Origin: Spirodela intermedia
Taxonomy: Eukaryota; Streptophyta; Magnoliopsida; Alismatales; Araceae
Direction of reading: 5' to 3'
DNA: 64,000 bases
Assembly (NCBI GenBank): GCA_902729315.2
Contig: LR746268.1
Coordinates: 3,775,501-3,839,500, forward strand
A program made the translations under genes and the position numbers. The notes under the pieces are model-generated. The model searched no databases. It was not told where the DNA came from and saw only the letters and a program-made list of their open reading frames with translations. Shown here one piece after another: positions 24,718 through 37,460 of the stretch. Each line of letters starts with the position of its first letter. Within the stretch, counting starts at the first letter, position 1.

Positions 24718-25648
24718 CGCTCGCTATGTATATTTTTATATATATATCTCTTCATATATCTATGTATATTTGTGAGCCCTTGTCCTGAATCCAGTCCTAC
24801 CCATCTAGGGACCACCTTCTTGACCCTTCTTCTGTTGACTCCGTCCGGCAGATCAGCGACCTGCTGGGGCGGATGCAGTCGGAGTGGCCGATGCTAGCAT
24901 GCCCAAGCAGCAGCGGCCGCCAGTTCTGGCAGCACGAGTGGGAGAAGCACGGCACCTGCTCCGAATCCGTTCTCGACCAGCGCCGCTACTTCCTCACGGC
25001 CCTCGATCTCAAGCGGGAGGTCAACCTCCTCGGAACCCTCCAAGCCGCCGGTGAGCACATTCTCGAACGCTCATGGTGGTGGCGACGTTTCTCCCTCCTC
25101 TTGCTCTTCTTCAGGTACCTTATTCATAGCTGTTAAACTGTTCACAGTTCTTCAGATTCAGTCTCCACGACTCTTAATAAACTACTGAAATCACGTGCAT
25201 TTTCTGATCGATGAGACAACCTGAAAAATAATATTTGAATAGAAAGTTAGTACCCATAAGAATGTCATTACTATATTCATATCCAATTTCTCGAGTCAAA
25301 TTCAAGACTTTTTACTACCATACCCTAACGTTGTAGTTAGGATAATTCCATATTTATTAGCACGAAAATAATCCATTATAATAGATCTTCCATACAAGAC
25401 ACTAACCCAAAGAGGTGGCAGGCATTCAGCCGGACGGCGGGTTCTACAGATTCAGCAGCATCAGTAACGCCATCAAGGCGGCAACCGGCCACACGTCGGG
25501 GATCCAATGCAACATCGGCGAAGACAAGAACAGCCAGCTGTATCAGGTCTACCTCTGCCTCGATAGCTCTGCCAATAGCTTCATCGACTGTCCCATTCTC
25601 CCCCGGAGCAGCTGCAACTCCGACAGGGTAGCTTTCCTGGCTTTCTGA
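24262..25648 (+). CDS. S-like ribonuclease, RNase T2 family
   Basis: A secreted or vacuolar endoribonuclease that cleaves RNA through 2',3'-cyclic phosphates. S-like members serve phosphate scavenging, senescence and defence. Four exons: 24262-24372, 24470-24625, 24852-25050 and 25422-25648. They sum to 693 nt, 230 residues, with GT..AG borders and continuous phase. Residues 1-28 form a signal peptide with a hydrophobic core (LMLLWWAFILIL). Active-site block CAS I is FGVHGLWP (61-68, His64). CAS II is FWQHEWEKHGTC (114-125), supplying Glu118, Lys121 and His122. The WPGS-CDT-SCCYP start and QLYQVYLCLD are family hallmarks. The C-terminus VAFLAF is near the usual end point. Intron 2 carries a long (CT)n tract. 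No break is visible, so it is probably functional. It is an S-like enzyme rather than a self-incompatibility S-RNase by overall motif fit. Confidence 0.93.
24632..24722. repeat. (CT)n microsatellite in RNase intron 2
   Basis: About 90 bp of near-pure CT repeat inside intron 2 of the RNase T2 gene. The inverted paralogue at 45-46 kb carries a far longer GA/GATA tract in the same intron. Confidence 0.95.
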
Positions 25649-25978
25649 AGAAGATGATAAACTCATCTCTTAAGCAAGGTCCGAAAATATGCACCAAATG
25701 AGCAGACGGAATTTAACTTATTAGCGCTAGTAAAACTTCAATGATCCAAGGTAATTACTTAGACAAGAAGGGTAAACTTAATCCGGGCGACACTAATTAT
25801 TCAGCCTAAATTATTCAAGTTAGTTATTAGACAAGCAAGGAGACTTGAAGCCCTAGAACTAAAAAAGACGGCCCCGCTTCGGACATGAACGACAAATAGT
25901 CGTGCTTTGCCCAGATTACCTCAATTCTTAATCTTGCGGGCCGTACCCCGTGTGGGATCCCACCTCTTCCTTTCCCTC

Positions 25979-26027
25979 TGTATTCTCTGTCTCTGTCTCT
26001 GTCTCTCCCTCTCTCCCTCTCTCTCTC

Positions 26028-26104
<77 letters not shown>
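25979..26104. repeat. (CT)n microsatellite
   Basis: About 125 bp of CT/CTTT repeat between the RNase gene and the DUF1666-like gene. The 70-100-codon frames on both strands here are simple-repeat artefacts. Nothing else is seen in 25649-26492. Confidence 0.95.
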
Positions 26105-26109
<5 letters not shown>

Positions 26110-26492
26110 AATATCAAATGGTTCAAATGGTTCAACATTCATTGGACCCAAGATCCTCAGTTAACCCGCGCGGAAGTTCGTTGTTTAGTTACTAAACGTT
26201 GGTGGGCAAGAAAATATAGTGCAACGTGTCTGGGTTCCTAAATTCTCCCTCCGTTGCCAATGTGAAATGGGTTCGTCAAAAAGTCGGAGCATATGATTCT
26301 CATTGAAACTTGCGGCAGAGAGAGAGAGAGAGGTTTAATAGCGACCCCTCACCCTGCTCTTCGCCATCTCTAACCCTACGCCCCCGGACTCACCGAAAGG
26401 GTGGATTTGGATTGAGAGAACAGCCATGGAGGTCGTCTCGTTTTCCGCCGTCGGACTCATCGAAATTGTCGATCTGGACTGAGAGAACAGTC

Positions 26493-27908
26493 ATGGTGAT
26501 CATCTGGATATTTGCCGCCGGCGCCGGTGCCCTCTTCTTCCTAATCATCTTCATCACCAGGTGGCCCTCCGGGTAATCGAATTCCGTCCACCCCCTCTAC
26601 TCCTTTCTTCTACAAGTCCCCCTATCTATCTAAGTTATCTCGAAATTCTCACTCTCAGGATCAAGAAGGACGCGAGGAAGAGTTCTAATGGCGACGATGA
26701 GATGGCCCCTTCGACGGCGGCCATCTCCCGCTACAGAAGTTCGTCGTTGAGGGATTTAATTGGGTTCGAGGCGCCGCCTCTACCCATGACCGTAGAGAAT
26801 TCAGAGGATCTGAACGTGCATCTGATCAAGCGACTCGCGTCGGTGAAGTACACCCCGCGCGCTGCCAGCTCCTTCGTCGGAGACTCCGCTCACGGCGGAA
26901 GAACGTCAGAGGAATTGGATGAAGAGCTACAGATGAGGTTCCTGGTGTTGAAAGTTTCTCCAGGAGGCAGAGAATCAGGCAGGAGAGATTCTCAGGACGA
27001 TGATGAGGAGTTGGAAAGGGAGCTGATTACCAGGTTCTTCTTCCTGAAAAACTGCGACACCGCCATCGACGACGGCGGAATCGTCAAACCAGTGGCAGTA
27101 GAAAAGGAAGAGGTCTGTTGTAAGTCTGAAAAGGGGGATCAACGCGAAGTAAACTCGTCGAACGAGGCTGATGCGCCTGCCGGCGATCAATTCCCACCGG
27201 AGAACGACGCCGGCGGTGTCGATTCGGATCGCCCCGACTGTGACAGTATCGGCGACGGGGTCTTAGCCGAGAGAGATTTCGAGCTTCAAATCGACGACAG
27301 TGACAGCCTCTTCGATTCCGAAGAACTAGAGGAATATCTAGAAAGGCAGTTTCCCGATTCAGAAGAAATTATTCGAAATCCAACCATAAAGTCGGCCATG
27401 GCTGAACAGAAACAGATATGGGAGGAAGAAGAGGCGAGGGATTCGGAGGATCTCGAGCTTCAAATCGACGACAGTGACAGCCTCTTCGATTCCGAAGAAC
27501 TAGAGGAATATCTAGAAAGGCAGTTTCCCGATTCAGAAGAAATTATTCGAAATCCAACCATAAAGTCGGCCATGGCTGAACAGAAACAGATATGGGAGGA
27601 AGAAGAGGCGAGGGATTCGGAGGATCTGAGCGTGGTGGCGTCCGAAGAATTGGGGTCCCTGTGGGATCACCCAGAGCTGGCAGACGGGCTGAAGAAGGTG
27701 GATGCGATGTGGTCGCGCCCCATCTTGGAAGATCGATTGAAGACCCCCTTAGAGACGAGGAGCTTGATCCGTAGGAGCTCAACGACGGGATCCTGGAGGA
27801 GAGTTCCATGGAGGAGTCGCAGCGGCTTTACGACAAATACAGAGAGGGGATGAGGAAATTTGCCGTCCTCAATAACCAGAAGAAGTCCACCCTTGTTGGG
27901 TCAAGCGA

Positions 27909-27939
<31 letters not shown>

Positions 27940-28303
27940 GTTTACATATATACATATATAGAGATATCTGGGGACATAAATACATAAATATCCATCAATG
28001 TACCGCTCCCCTTTCTCTCCTCATGATCTTCCAGTATCTCTTTTACGTCTCTCCGTGTTCTTCTCATCTCCGCATGAAAATAATAACTTCTCAAGGATTC
28101 AGCAGTCGAAGGAGCCCCTCCATTTGCGAGGAAACCAGAAGCCACTCATGGTGACGATGAGAACACTCCTCTCCCCGAGGTCCTGGCGGCGCTTCCAGGA
28201 ATACGGCCGTGGGGACGCATCGGAGCTCCAGGAGCGACCTGGAGACGATCCTCACGGGAAACGCCGACGGTCGGAGAAGATCCAGGAATCGCGGGCGCAC
28301 TAA
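26493..28303 (+). pseudogene. Broken DUF1666-like membrane-anchored protein gene
   Basis: Exon 1 (26493-26560) encodes an N-terminal membrane segment, MVIIWIFAAGAGALFFLIIF. The frame continues across a GT..AG intron (26561-26658) into a long acidic exon. Near the end the family-like reading shifts frame between about 27720 and 27745. In the new frame, DPLRDEELDP is followed by a TAG at 27772-27774, then coding resumes with QRLYDKYREGMRKFAVLNNQ. That YxxYREGMRKF-LN-QK stretch, and SLWDHPELADGLKKV before it, resemble DUF1666 proteins. A (CT)n tract interrupts at 27909-27940. A possible later exon remnant (about 28098-28303) has RSDLETI. With a frameshift, a nonsense codon and no complete C-terminal domain it is most likely a pseudogene. 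The family call is from memory. Its function, if intact, would be unknown. Confidence 0.5.
27281..27628 (+). repeat. Exact 174-bp tandem duplication (58 codons x 2)
   Basis: 27281-27454 and 27455-27628 are identical by eye and keep frame. The acidic 58-residue unit begins with Glu, Leu, Gln, Ile and includes SEELEEYLERQFPDSEE. Perfect identity implies a very recent event, or an assembly artefact. Confidence 0.97.
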
Positions 28304-30330
<2,027 letters not shown>

Positions 30331-31140
30331 GGTCGCTCCCCATTGGGTAGGCCCTTTTCCAGTGGCAATGCGGTCAAGCTACGAGGTTTTTTTGGTTTTT
30401 CTTTCATTTCAGTAACACAATGATGTGATATGATTCCTGTCCTGAAGAAGAAATCAAACGAGTAGCTCTGTTATTTTAACACCCCTTTCCATTATGGGGC
30501 CCGTTTTCCATTTCTCTAAGGTTTCCCGCTCTATTGGAGTCAGATCGAGCTCTTCTGATGAATTTTAGCTTAGAAGGCGGTAGTGTTGATCCATTCGGTA
30601 ACTGGTGTTTCCGTCGATCTTTGTTGATCCCCCCCACCTGGGGCTGCCGAATGTCTTGATCGATAGATATAGAACGGCAGGTTAGTTCTTAAGTTTAGGA
30701 TGTGGGGTGGACCATCTCGCTGGTATTACATGACTAGTTCCGGTCTGCTCCTAGGGTTTAAGGCACATTGACCTCGCTCTATAGCTCCCTCGCCTCTCTG
30801 CATTTCACTTTTCTAGCAATGGAGGTTTTCGCAACCCGGCTGCGTGGGCTGAATTTAATAACTTGGCATTTAAGACCACCAGGATTAAGTTCTGAAGTAA
30901 TCAATCATTAGCTCTCAGGTGTGAGTAGGCAGCAGTATATTTTTAAGTCACGTGATTATATTGTTGGGATTAATATTCATTGGTATAAATATTTTCCAGG
31001 ATATTTGCGTTTCCGATCCATTAAATACATTTAGTACATTATACTTTGGTATTGAAACCAATATTTATAGAAATCAAACATTTTATTAAAGGGTTTTCTG
31101 ACCCTTCATATTTGATGAATCATAAATGATGAGAAACATT
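30331..31140. other. Spacer 3' of RPL34
   Basis: RPL34 3' UTR then AT-rich DNA. No further gene seen. Confidence 0.6.
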
Positions 31141-31420
31141 AGAAGTGTTGAAGTGAATTAATGATAGGAGGATTTTTCTTATTTTTAATAAATCAACGGA
31201 ATAAGGGAAACAACAATCTTGGAAATAAGGGAAAAAAGTAAAAGTTTTTGTCAAGAATGGGATTCGAACCCATGCCCTTTAGAAGTGTTGAAGTGAATTA
31301 ATGATAGGAGGATTTTTCTTATTTTTAATAAATCAACGGAATAAGGGAAACAACAATCTTGGAAATAAGGGAAAAAAGTAAAAGTTTTTGTCAAGAATGG
31401 GATTCGAACCCATGCCCTTT
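31141..31420. repeat. Exact 140-bp tandem duplication including the tRNA-Leu 3' end
   Basis: 31141-31280 and 31281-31420 are identical by eye. Each contains about 108 bp of flank plus the last 32 bp of the tRNA gene (T-arm and 3' acceptor strand). The second copy is joined to the full tRNA; the first is an orphan tRNA tail. Confidence 0.97.
31251..31280 (-). pseudogene. Orphan 3' fragment of tRNA-Leu
   Basis: T-arm and 3' acceptor strand of the adjacent tRNA-Leu(CAG), copied by the 140-bp tandem duplication. It lacks the acceptor 5' strand, D arm and anticodon arm, so it cannot fold as a tRNA. An A-run terminator copy lies beside it. Confidence 0.9.
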
Positions 31421-31469
31421 CGGACCAGTACCTGAAACTGGCGCCTTAGACCAACTCGGCCATCTTGAC
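31389..31469 (-). tRNA. tRNA-Leu (anticodon CAG)
   Basis: Read on the minus strand: acceptor GTCAAGA pairs with TCTTGAC. The D arm is GCCGAGTTGGTCTAAGGC. The anticodon stem CCAGT/ACTGG encloses loop TTCAGGT, so the anticodon is CAG (reads CUG). A long variable arm and a TGGGTTCGAATCCCA T arm follow, as expected of a class II leucine tRNA. The discriminator is A. There is no intron and CCA is not encoded. An AAAA run just downstream (31380-31383 on the plus strand, TTTT on the transcript) is a RNA polymerase III terminator. It looks functional. Confidence 0.95.
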
Positions 31470-32090
31470 TTGTTTGCATTATACCAACTTCCTCAAATAT
31501 TTGACGCAATGAGAGCATAGACTCGCTGACTGAGCACAGCCAATGGCAACCACGCCTTTATCATGAGGGAGGAGTTTCACAACAGATCTGTTTAGAACTT
31601 TGAAGTATCTTGTGTTTTGTGGACTGAGCTTCGGTCAAACGTCCCTTTTGCATGTCAACATCTCTGACTGAGCCCACACTTTGGCTCTGGTCCAAGCCCG
31701 GCGTTTGCCGCTCAGACGCCTAGAATTGACCGGGGCAACTGAAGGATAACAAAGAGAGTCAATGGAGAGAGAGAAAGATGGCCAGGATGAAGAAGAGGAA
31801 GCTCACCAAACCGATTTAAAATAATATTCAATGATATGTGAGTAGTGCGGGAAAAACCTAAGGTATCCTCTCCATGCTTCCTCGAAGCATCGTCGTCTTC
31901 GTCCTCCCCCTTCCTTTTCGGCGGCGACTCTGACCGCTTTCCTGCTCCTCGCTGGCAGCTTCCTTCTCACGGGGTATTTTAAGAACTAGGGCTTCCTTCT
32001 CCTCCTACCAAACAGACCGCATGAGAGCACCGTAACTCCTATCTTCCTCCTAGTCCTCTTCCGTCCCCCGGCGCTAGAAGTTGTGTCGAC
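31470..32090. other. Spacer between tRNA-Leu and CML
   Basis: Contains the CML 5' flank. No additional gene seen. Confidence 0.5.
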
Positions 32091-32630
32091 ATGGAACAAA
32101 TTCTCTCCAGCACCAACTTCGTTTCTCTTTTTCTGGCGGAGCTCTTCGAGGTTGTCTTCTTCTTCCCCCTTCTCAGCTGGTCCTCGAGAATCAAGAAATT
32201 CTACGTGAGATGGATCCTGTGTCTTACGTCGGGATTCTTCTCTGCGGGGTCGAAACAAGACGAGGAGGAGATGGAGGAGGAGCTCAGACTCAGTACACAG
32301 GAGATGAAGATGGTAATGGAGATGATGGGAATCAGCTGCGATGCTGCTGGGTCTGATGAGCCCGTCCGGGCCAGCGACCTCAGAAGGCTGTTCGATGAGG
32401 AGCCGAGCTTGGAGGAGGTGAAGGAGGCTTTCTCCGTGTTCGACATGAACGGAGATGGATTTATAGATGCGGAGGAGCTGCAGACGGTGCTCTCCAAATT
32501 GGGTTTTCCGGAGGGTTCGACTGTAGTGAATTGCCGGCGGATGATCAGTGTTTGCGACGATAACAACGACGGGAAGGTTGACTTTCCTGAATTCGTCAGG
32601 TTCTTGGAGAGCAGCTTCTCTAATTCCTAA
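32091..32630 (+). CDS. Calmodulin-like EF-hand protein (CML45/46/30-like)
   Basis: A calcium sensor of 179 residues in a single exon. Residues about 9-52 are hydrophobic, with segments around SLFLAELFEVVFFFPLL and WILCLTSGFF. They may act as a membrane anchor or signal, as in the CML45/46 group. Two canonical EF-hands follow near the C-terminus: loop 1 DMNGDGFIDAEE (118-129) and loop 2 DDNNDGKVDFPE (156-167). Both have Asp at position 1, Gly at 6 and Glu at 12. The linker PSLEEVKEAFSVFD and the ending FVRFLESSF match the family. The first ATG is used and no upstream in-frame start was seen. Target proteins are unknown. Assignment to one CML number needs a tree. Confidence 0.92.
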   Translation: MEQILSSTNFVSLFLAELFEVVFFFPLLSWSSRIKKFYVRWILCLTSGFFSAGSKQDEEEMEEELRLSTQEMKMVMEMMGISCDAAGSDEPVRASDLRRLFDEEPSLEEVKEAFSVFDMNGDGFIDAEELQTVLSKLGFPEGSTVVNCRRMISVCDDNNDGKVDFPEFVRFLESSFSNS

Positions 32631-34640
32631 GCCTACATATCTTCCACCTCCTTTCGTCTTTCTTCTTTTGTATATAGAGGTGCAAGCACCATTTCCATTT
32701 GGAAATAGAAAGACAAGAGAGAGTCCAATCAAATATTCGTTTTTAAGTCCCTAGACTTTACTTCGAGATCTGTGAGCGGCATCCTTCTATTTCTCAATTG
32801 TGTTCAAGTATAGCTTCCAATTTAGCCTATTATTGGGCTCGATATCAAGTCAATATAACACTATTATTTAATTCTAATATTTTTAATATTAAGTTATTTA
32901 CCCATTGAACTTATATATATAATACATTTATACTTTAGAATGTAACAATAACAAGTTTCATTATGGTATATTTTTAACATTTTCCTGTCTTATGCTTCAA
33001 AATGACTATCACAAGGAACAGTGAGCCTATCTAGATGGGCATGGAGTCAAATTTAATGTTTTTCTCTTGGCCTTATATAGGTTTGTGTTATGAAAAACCC
33101 CTAAATTTGGAACTAAAGCTAAACAACACATGAGAAAGACATTTATTATGATTCTATTCGTTCCTAAGGTAGGCTAGAGAGAATACTAAGATGAGATAAA
33201 TTGGTTCCTTAAATAATTTCTATCTTTTATTGGGTTTTATATGTTTTCTTTATTCTCTAGTAACTCTGCAACCAATCGATACAAGTTGGGTTGACTAGGT
33301 CAACCTTTTGACTGGTTTGTAGAGCGACTCAATTAAAAACAAGTCAATTGAATAGGTTGACTGTGCAAATTGCTAAGTGGGTTGGTATAGGGGTCAACCT
33401 AGAAGATTTTTGACTGATTAAATCTTAACTCTTTGAATTTCAACAGTCAAGTTTTAAGTTCTATGAAAATTCCATCTCAATAGGTTTCGTACTATTTTTC
33501 TACTGCACATCAATTTGATCTATTTGAGCAAGATCCTATATCAAATTTATGGTGGAAGTACAACTAAATCAAGCTTTCCTAAACATTATAAATGATGTGT
33601 AAGCATTTCATAGTTATCCTTGTATGTAAAGGCATTTTGGGAGGATATAGTCATAAAATTATTATGTAAGATGGCTTTGTTACCTAGGCGTATTTAAATA
33701 ATTGTTCTCTAAGAGCAACAAGTGCATATAGGCTTCGAAAGATAGAACTAATACAAAAGCAATGTTTATCTATAATTATTATTTAGAAGTAGATCCAACT
33801 TAGTCAACTTGTTGTTCATTTATATGTAGGGTTTAATGATTTTGACGTTAATAATTGATTAAAAAAAGGATGAAATAAAAAAATTCCTCGAATTATTTTT
33901 AAATATACTAACATGAGAATCAATATCTAAATCTTTAGATCTAATTCTTTTATTCTACAAATATGTCTATCAAGCTTCATATGAAGTAAGCAGATGTTAA
34001 GAAAAAATGCATTAAAAAAAATCAAATCAGGGGAAAATAAAATTTAGGATATATACAGGGTGTTATTGGGCCAAGACATGTGTGGCCATCCACCTGTCGT
34101 ACATCATGGGAAGGCTGACGTGGGGAGAAGCAGAGAGGGTGGGGTGTGTAGTTTGTTGGGCTTTGCCAGACCGTCGGACTTGGCCCATCTAGTCATTGGG
34201 CCTTCGGGCCGGGTTCATAATCCCTCGCCGGGCCCAACTTTGAGCCCCCATCCTTGAACAGCCATACTTTTCGCCCGCGGCTCTCTTTCCCCGCCACGAG
34301 CCGCCGGCGCTGGCGACGGAAAGGCGCTGGCTGACGTGGCCGCCGGCCGTCCTAATGTTTCTGCGATTCTCCCACACTCACGGAGGAGCCTCCGTGATGG
34401 ACCCGCAGATTGGAAAATATTCTCCGAATCTCTCCGCTTGTCTGTATTGACGGCGCCGACGGAAGAAATTTCTCAGTAAAAACGTTCTAGAAGATATCTC
34501 CGAGGGACGTCGCCAGTCGCTAAAATTTCAGACGCGTCCGATCCACAGGAACGGTTCCAGATTTGTCGGCGCGCGCATATAGAGATGAGGCTCCCTCCGA
34601 CGAGGCCCCGCGCCGCTCTGCTACTCCCTCCGCCTGGAAG
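32631..34640. other. AT-rich spacer then GC-rich MDH 5' flank
   Basis: No gene seen in 32631-34050. 33290-33475 is rich in GTCAAC/TTGAC words and matches the LTR-like stretch at 7110-7190. Sequence turns GC-rich from about 34060, probably the promoter of the malate dehydrogenase gene. (AG)n lies at 34643-34670. Confidence 0.5.
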
Positions 34641-34643
34641 CGT

Positions 34644-34676
<33 letters not shown>

Positions 34677-34719
34677 GAGGAGCGCCGGCGGGAGAGCAGC
34701 TGCCAGCGGCGTGGTTTAG

Positions 34720-35190
34720 GTACTTTTCCGGCGAGCCCTCCTCTTTCACTCCTTCCTTCCTCCTTTACTCCTCACCCCATTGCGGGGGTATCCGACACTC
34801 TTCTCGCTACCCTCTATCCCGGCGGCCGCTCTCGCTCTTGAACTGGAAAGGCGGTGTGGCGCGTCTTTCTCTCTCTTGAAAGAGATTTCGGGACCGGGGG
34901 GACTGTGTGGTGGGGTGGAGTCACAGATCCTGAACCTCGTTTCTTCTGTTCAATGGTGATTCCTCTCGGTTCTCTCTACCCTGAAAAAGGGCAGACGTGT
35001 CTCGTTTCTTTAAGACATTTTCCTCTAGCAACTGCTGTGTGCGAAGCATGAACCTCCGACCGTGAACCTGTTCTATGTGTAACTTAATTTCTTTCCTTAG
35101 ATACGTCTTATTTTTCCTTATGTCCGGAGAAAAAGAAAACCTGATTTTGGATGTTCTTCCTGCTAAACCTTTCTCTCTCCTTCCATCTAG
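34720..35190 (+). other. Putative 5'-UTR intron of the MDH gene
   Basis: A donor-like GTACTT at 34720 and a pyrimidine-rich acceptor TTCCATCTAG ending at 35190 bracket AT-rich sequence 12 nt before the MDH start codon. This is inference. RNA evidence is lacking. Confidence 0.35.
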
Positions 35191-35202
35191 CTGGTGAGTG
35201 AG

Positions 35203-36459
35203 ATGGCGGCCACGACGACTGCCCCACCGGCTCTCTCTGTACGTCCGTGCAGCCGCCAGACGAGGTCAGCGGCGAGGGCGAGGCCTTCCCCCGTGACGGC
35301 ACTTCGGAAATACTGCGGTCTGAAAGCCACCTCGCCATCCACGGCGAGCCGTGACTCATTAGAAACTGCTTCTTTCCTGGGCGAGGAGGGCGGCGCCGCC
35401 CTTCGCCAATCGATCACCACCTCATGGGCATCGTCTCCCCTGAATCAGGCTCCTGCGAGTTCGCTGCTCCGCCCACGCGCCTCCACCTTCAGGGTGGCCG
35501 TTCTTGGTGCCGGCGGCGGGATCGGGCAACCTCTGTCCCTGCTGATAAAGATGTCGCCGCTGGTCTCCTCGCTGAATCTCTACGACATCGCGAACGTGAG
35601 GGGCATCGCCGCCGATCTCAGCCACTGCAACAGCCCCTGCAGGGTGGCAGGCTTCAGTGGCGCCGCCGAGCTGGCGCGCTGCCTGAGCGGCGCCGACGTG
35701 GTGATCATCCCCGCCGGCGTCCCCCGCAAGCCCGGCATGACCCGCGACGACCTATTCACCATAAACGCCAGTATCGTCAAGACCCTGGTGGAGGCCGTCG
35801 CAGACCTTGCCCCCACCGCGCTCATCCACATCATCAGCAATCCGGTCAACTCCACCGTCCCCATCGCCGCCGAGGTGCTGAAGCAGAAGGGCGTCTACGA
35901 CCCCAGGAAGCTCTTTGGCGTCACCACGCTGGACGTCGTGCGGGCCAACACCTTCCTGGCGCAGAAGAAGAACCTCCGGCTGGTGGATGTCGACGTGCCG
36001 GTCATCGGCGGCCACGCCGGCACCACCATCCTGCCGCTGCTGTCCAAGGCTCGGCCGGCGACGGTCCTCACCGGCGACGAGGTGGAGGAGCTGACGGCAA
36101 GGATACAGAACGGGGGGACGGAAGTGGTGGAGGCCAAGGCGGGCGCCGGCTCCGCCACCCTGTCGATGGCCTACGCGGCGGCGAGGTTCCTGGAGTCGTC
36201 CCTGCGAGGCCTCGACGGCGACCAGGAGGTGTACGAGTGCGCGTACGTGCAGTCGGCTCTAACGGAGCTGCCGTTCTTCGCGTCGAGGGTGAAGCTCGGT
36301 AGGAAAGGGGTCGAGGCGGCGGTGCCCGCCGACCTCCAGGGGCTGAGCGGCTTCGAGGAGAGGGCCCTGGAGGCCCTCAAGCCCGAGCTTCGGGCCAGCA
36401 TCGACAAGGGCCTGGCTTTCGTCCGCAAGGAGGAGGTGCCCGTCTTGGTGGTGGCCTGA
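35203..36459 (+). CDS. pNAD-MDH: Plastidic NAD-dependent malate dehydrogenase
   Basis: Interconverts malate and oxaloacetate with NAD in plastids, part of the malate valve. Single exon, 418 residues from ATG at 35203. The frame is open a little upstream but with no ATG. Residues 1 to about 92 are Ser/Ala/Arg-rich, like a chloroplast transit peptide. The NAD fold starts at [13 protein letters not shown] (Gly102-Gly105-Gly108). Substrate-binding arginines lie in [15 protein letters not shown] (Arg175, Arg181). SNPVNSTVP follows, then the LDVVR Asp244 and catalytic His271 in [25 protein letters not shown] is also a family hallmark. The intronless structure and the [20 protein letters not shown] segment favour the plastid NAD form over the mitochondrial, peroxisomal or NADP enzymes. 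Third codon positions are almost all G/C. No break seen. Confidence 0.95.
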   Translation: MAATTTAPPALSVRPCSRQTRSAARARPSPVTALRKYCGLKATSPSTASRDSLETASFLGEEGGAALRQSITTSWASSPLNQAPASSLLRPRASTFRVAVLGAGGGIGQPLSLLIKMSPLVSSLNLYDIANVRGIAADLSHCNSPCRVAGFSGAAELARCLSGADVVIIPAGVPRKPGMTRDDLFTINASIVKTLVEAVADLAPTALIHIISNPVNSTVPIAAEVLKQKGVYDPRKLFGVTTLDVVRANTFLAQKKNLRLVDVDVPVIGGHAGTTILPLLSKARPATVLTGDEVEELTARIQNGGTEVVEAKAGAGSATLSMAYAAARFLESSLRGLDGDQEVYECAYVQSALTELPFFASRVKLGRKGVEAAVPADLQGLSGFEERALEALKPELRASIDKGLAFVRKEEVPVLVVA

Positions 36460-36559
36460 ATGACCGTGCCGCAGGAACTTTCTGTTTCCTTTCTCTCTTG
36501 ATTCTTCTATTTGAGAAATTTAGGTCTCCATTTTTTATTTCCAAAAACCCTCGTTGAAA

Positions 36560-36561
<2 letters not shown>

Positions 36562-36613
<52 letters not shown>
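36562..36613. repeat. (TC)n microsatellite
   Basis: About 26 TC units just after the MDH coding region, perhaps within its 3' UTR. Confidence 0.95.
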
Positions 36614-36615
<2 letters not shown>

Positions 36616-36799
36616 AACATAGATCTACATATGTGGGTCATAATATGATCTTATGCCAGCTCTATTCGGTCCTGAAGTGCGCATCTCCAAACTAATGCCC
36701 ACTAATATTGGCATCGAGTCGCTGACGGACCATTGCGTGATAATGAGTAAAAGTAATGGGCTCCTATGTCAGTATAATGGTCCCATGGCCCATCATCGA

Positions 36800-37460
36800 A
36801 ACCCATAAACCCCTTCACTTCTTATTGCCGAAAGAGGGGGGGAAATCTATGATTTTAAGGAAGGCTTTAGGGGGGATGTAAGACACAAAGGATAGAGGAA
36901 GAGTTAGGGTTACTGAAACACTGGGAGTTTGGGTCGCAAGGAGAGTGGGAGAGGTCTTTTACAACTGCTCTCTCATGGATGTTAGGGCCCCAGTGAGGAG
37001 GGGGAAGGTCCCCTTGTTATTGGTTACTTATTCTATTTTGTCTGGCCGACAAGGTTTTTCTTTTATATTTCTCTCTACTTTTCATGATTCCTACCTAGGG
37101 TTCTATTATCTAGTATCAAAGTCAATAACTTCGGGATGTCACTAAAGAGAGGAACGATAACAAGTACAACAACCACAAGGAGGTGAAATCACAATGGTAT
37201 CATAATATTGTTTCATGTTGTTTGATATCTTCAACCATTAAAGGCTTATTTGAAGGAGTCATAAAGGGGCAAGTTCATCAAGGGGCTTAAGTTGGAGGTC
37301 AAGGCTGAGATTAAGCTATTGAAACCTAGAGGATTAGGAGAAATCATGGAAACTACTAAAGTTATTGAGGAAAAAAAGGATTGTATTATAGGTAGCATTG
37401 AATCTTGGAGGATTGAAGTTGGGGCGCCCAAGATTAGGGAAGTTGCCCCCTTTTGACTTC
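36800..37460 (+). mobile_element. Ty3/gypsy fragment: LTR end, PBS, gag
   Basis: 36800-37108 looks like an LTR 3' portion. It is followed by a primer-binding-site-like word (TAGTATCAAAGT, 37113-37124) and an ATG at 37136. A Gag segment lies at 37266-37457 with KFIKGLKLEVKAEIKLLKPR and then GLGEIMETTKVIEEKK, the conserved part of many plant gypsy Gag proteins, before a stop. The piece between ATG and this segment is broken by stops. No pol follows, so the element is truncated. Confidence 0.6.

Noticed and set aside
25827-26164. Frames of 76-103 codons on both strands
   Set aside because: Arg-Glu and Ser-Leu repeats translated from the (CT)n microsatellite.
31986-32732. A 248-codon minus-strand frame opposite the CML gene
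   Set aside because: Antisense shadow of a clear EF-hand gene; no recognisable domain of its own.
35424-36302. A 292-codon plus-strand frame in the MDH region
   Set aside because: It is the Arg/His/Gly-rich shadow of the GC-rich malate dehydrogenase gene in another frame.
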